Shown: piece by piece, positions 62,816 to 64,000 of the stretch
Layout of the letters: every line of letters starts with the position of its first letter
Numbering within the stretch: position 1 is the stretch's first letter
Source: Streptomyces mirabilis
GTDB taxonomy: Bacteria > Actinomycetota > Actinomycetes > Streptomycetales > Streptomycetaceae
Reading direction: 5' to 3'
Assembly (NCBI RefSeq): GCF_039503195.1
Contig: NZ_JBCJKP010000001.1
Coordinates: forward strand, 3,100,001 to 3,164,000
Length of the DNA: 64,000 nucleotides
Translations under genes and position numbers: made by a program
Notes under the pieces: generated by a model
Told to the model about the DNA's origin: nothing
The model's database searches: none
The model's input: only the letters and a program-made list of their open reading frames with translations

Positions 62816-63817
62816 TCAGTACCGGTACTGCTCGTCGTACCCGGCGCCGTTGGCGTTGCCGTTGCCCTGGTACGGGTAGGGCTGCTCCGGCGGGAGTTCG
62901 CCGCCGTAGGGGTCGTCGGTGTTGCGCTGCTGCGGGACCCAGACGCCGCCGGCCGGGGTCTCGCCGCCGTAGCCGCCGGTGGCGTACTGGTCCTGGCCAT
63001 AGCCCTGCTGCTGCGTGTACTGCTGGTCGCCGCCGCCGTAGGTCGTGTCGTACGAGGCGCCGTTGTAGGACTGCGTGCCGATGTACGGGTCGGAGTAGGC
63101 GGCGTACTGCTGCTGGCCGTTGTCGTAGCCGTACTGCTGCTGGTCGTACCCGGTCGCGTAGCCGTCGTAGGCGTACGCCTGCTGGTCCTGGGACTGGGCC
63201 GCGGCGGCGTAGGACTGGTCAGTGGCGGCGGCCGCGTAGGCGGTGTCGCTGTAGACGCCGTAGGAGCCGGTGTCGTCGGGCAGGGGCTGGGGCTCGTACA
63301 CGGCGGCGGCCTCGGCGGCCGTCAGGTCGCCGGAACCGGGCGGCATGAACCGGTCGGAGTGCGCGGGCGAGAACACGTCGTCCTCGCGGGTGAAGTCGTC
63401 GCCCTGGGGATACGCCGCGTCTCGGGCCAGTCCTGCGGCCCTGGCCTCGGCCCCCTCGGCCGTTTCGAGGTCGGAGACCTCCAGCGCCGGGTCCTGGTGC
63501 TCCTCACCGCGGCGTCGCTTGCTCTTGCCGAAGCCCTTGCCGGCGCCGCTCTCGGCACCCTGCCGGTTGCCCACGGCCCAGCCCTCCGCGAAACCGCGGC
63601 GGAACGACAGGGTGACGTACGTCTGGCCGACCGCGAAGGCCGCCGCGCCGAGCCCGATGACGATCACGGAGGGAATCAGCACGCCGAAGACGACACCGAG
63701 GAAGCCCACGAACGCGAGCAGGCGCCAGCGCAACCGCGCCTTGTACTGCAGCAGGACCTCGCCGAGCAGCCACAGCGCGACGATGCCGAACGCGATATAG
63801 AGGACCGTCCAGCCCAT
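62816..63817 (-). CDS. membrane protein with Tyr/Gln/Gly-rich low-complexity tail
   Basis: The 333-residue protein starts MGWTVLYIAFGIVALWLLGE. It has three N-terminal membrane helices (residues about 2-20, 30-48 and 50-70), the latter including VFGVLIPSVIVIGLGAAAFA. A basic segment (GFGKSKRRRG) and a Glu/Asp-rich region follow. Residues about 190-333 form a striking Tyr/Gln/Gly/Asn-rich tail (YDQQQYGYDNGQQQYAAYSD, YGGGDQQYTQQQGYGQDQYA), prion-like in composition. The orientation puts the long tail in the cytoplasm. I do not recognise a family. The tail could phase-separate or be a polymeric tether, which is inference. Upstream of its start (63818-63873) lies the metF 3' end. Confidence 0.82.
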   Translation of the reverse strand: MGWTVLYIAFGIVALWLLGEVLLQYKARLRWRLLAFVGFLGVVFGVLIPSVIVIGLGAAAFAVGQTYVTLSFRRGFAEGWAVGNRQGAESGAGKGFGKSKRRRGEEHQDPALEVSDLETAEGAEARAAGLARDAAYPQGDDFTREDDVFSPAHSDRFMPPGSGDLTAAEAAAVYEPQPLPDDTGSYGVYSDTAYAAAATDQSYAAAAQSQDQQAYAYDGYATGYDQQQYGYDNGQQQYAAYSDPYIGTQSYNGASYDTTYGGGDQQYTQQQGYGQDQYATGGYGGETPAGGVWVPQQRNTDDPYGGELPPEQPYPYQGNGNANGAGYDEQYRY

Positions 63818-63873
63818 GTACGCCCCTCTCCCAGTGGCCGCTACGCAGTGTGTCGTACGTGGGTGCGACCGGT

Positions 63874-64000
<127 letters not shown>

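Overview
The window is chromosomal DNA of a high-GC actinomycete, almost certainly a Streptomyces. The evidence is the strong G/C bias at third codon positions, many GTG starts, a DivIVA-SepG-SepF-YggS-FtsZ-FtsQ-MurG-FtsW gene order, an FtsZ ending in the DVPDFLK-type tail, and a LON/YbaK/DnaE/PhoD/LspA/IleS backbone that I recognise as the conserved core of Streptomyces chromosomes. I see no phage, plasmid, CRISPR, insertion sequence or biosynthetic cluster. This is vertically inherited housekeeping DNA with a few accessory membrane and regulatory genes.

Layout. Positions 1-5023: the 5' part of hisD (leftward), a beta-helix membrane protein, an unknown helical-repeat protein, a LON-domain protein, a YbaK-type editing protein and a 24-residue basic protein that looks like ribosomal protein bL37. 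Positions 5024-9418: a repeat-bearing spacer, then a leftward DUF2567 protein, an ABC-2 exporter pair and a NYN-domain putative RNase. Positions 9644-20918: a tiny basic protein, dnaE (leftward), then DUF2252, a membrane protein, a DsbA-like protein, a Tat-exported PhoD phosphatase, a small secreted protein, a dienelactone-hydrolase-like protein (leftward) and an MscS channel. Positions 21104-26015 (leftward): Na+/H+ antiporter, GNAT, RluD, LspA and a DksA/TraR zinc-finger protein with a histone-H1-like tail. Positions 26325-29789: an isoleucyl T-box leader and ileS.

Positions 30169-48093 hold the complete division and cell wall (dcw) cluster, all leftward: rsmH-ftsL-ftsI-murE-murF-mraY-murD-ftsW-murG-ftsQ-ftsZ-pgeF-yggS-sepF-sepG-divIVA. 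Together these genes build lipid II (MurE, MurF, MraY, MurD, MurG), assemble septal peptidoglycan (FtsW, FtsI, FtsL, FtsQ), build and anchor the Z ring (FtsZ, SepF, SepG) and drive polar growth (DivIVA).

Positions 48530-64000: a beta-carbonic anhydrase, a MoxR-DUF58-transglutaminase operon, DUF3040, a methyltransferase, an unpaired HEPN protein, a TetR-controlled YhgE/Pip-type exporter whose ATPase is degenerate, DUF4126, a phytoene-desaturase-like oxidoreductase, a Tyr/Gln-rich membrane protein and the 3' end of metF.

Most noteworthy: the GAHH (instead of HxGH) signature in IleS; the probable bL37 gene; two apparent single-base deletions in G/C runs (ftsW and the DUF58 gene); the degenerate ABC ATPase with its TetR operator; the R-x4-H HEPN protein; the H1-like tail on the DksA homologue; and several long perfect palindromes between convergent genes.
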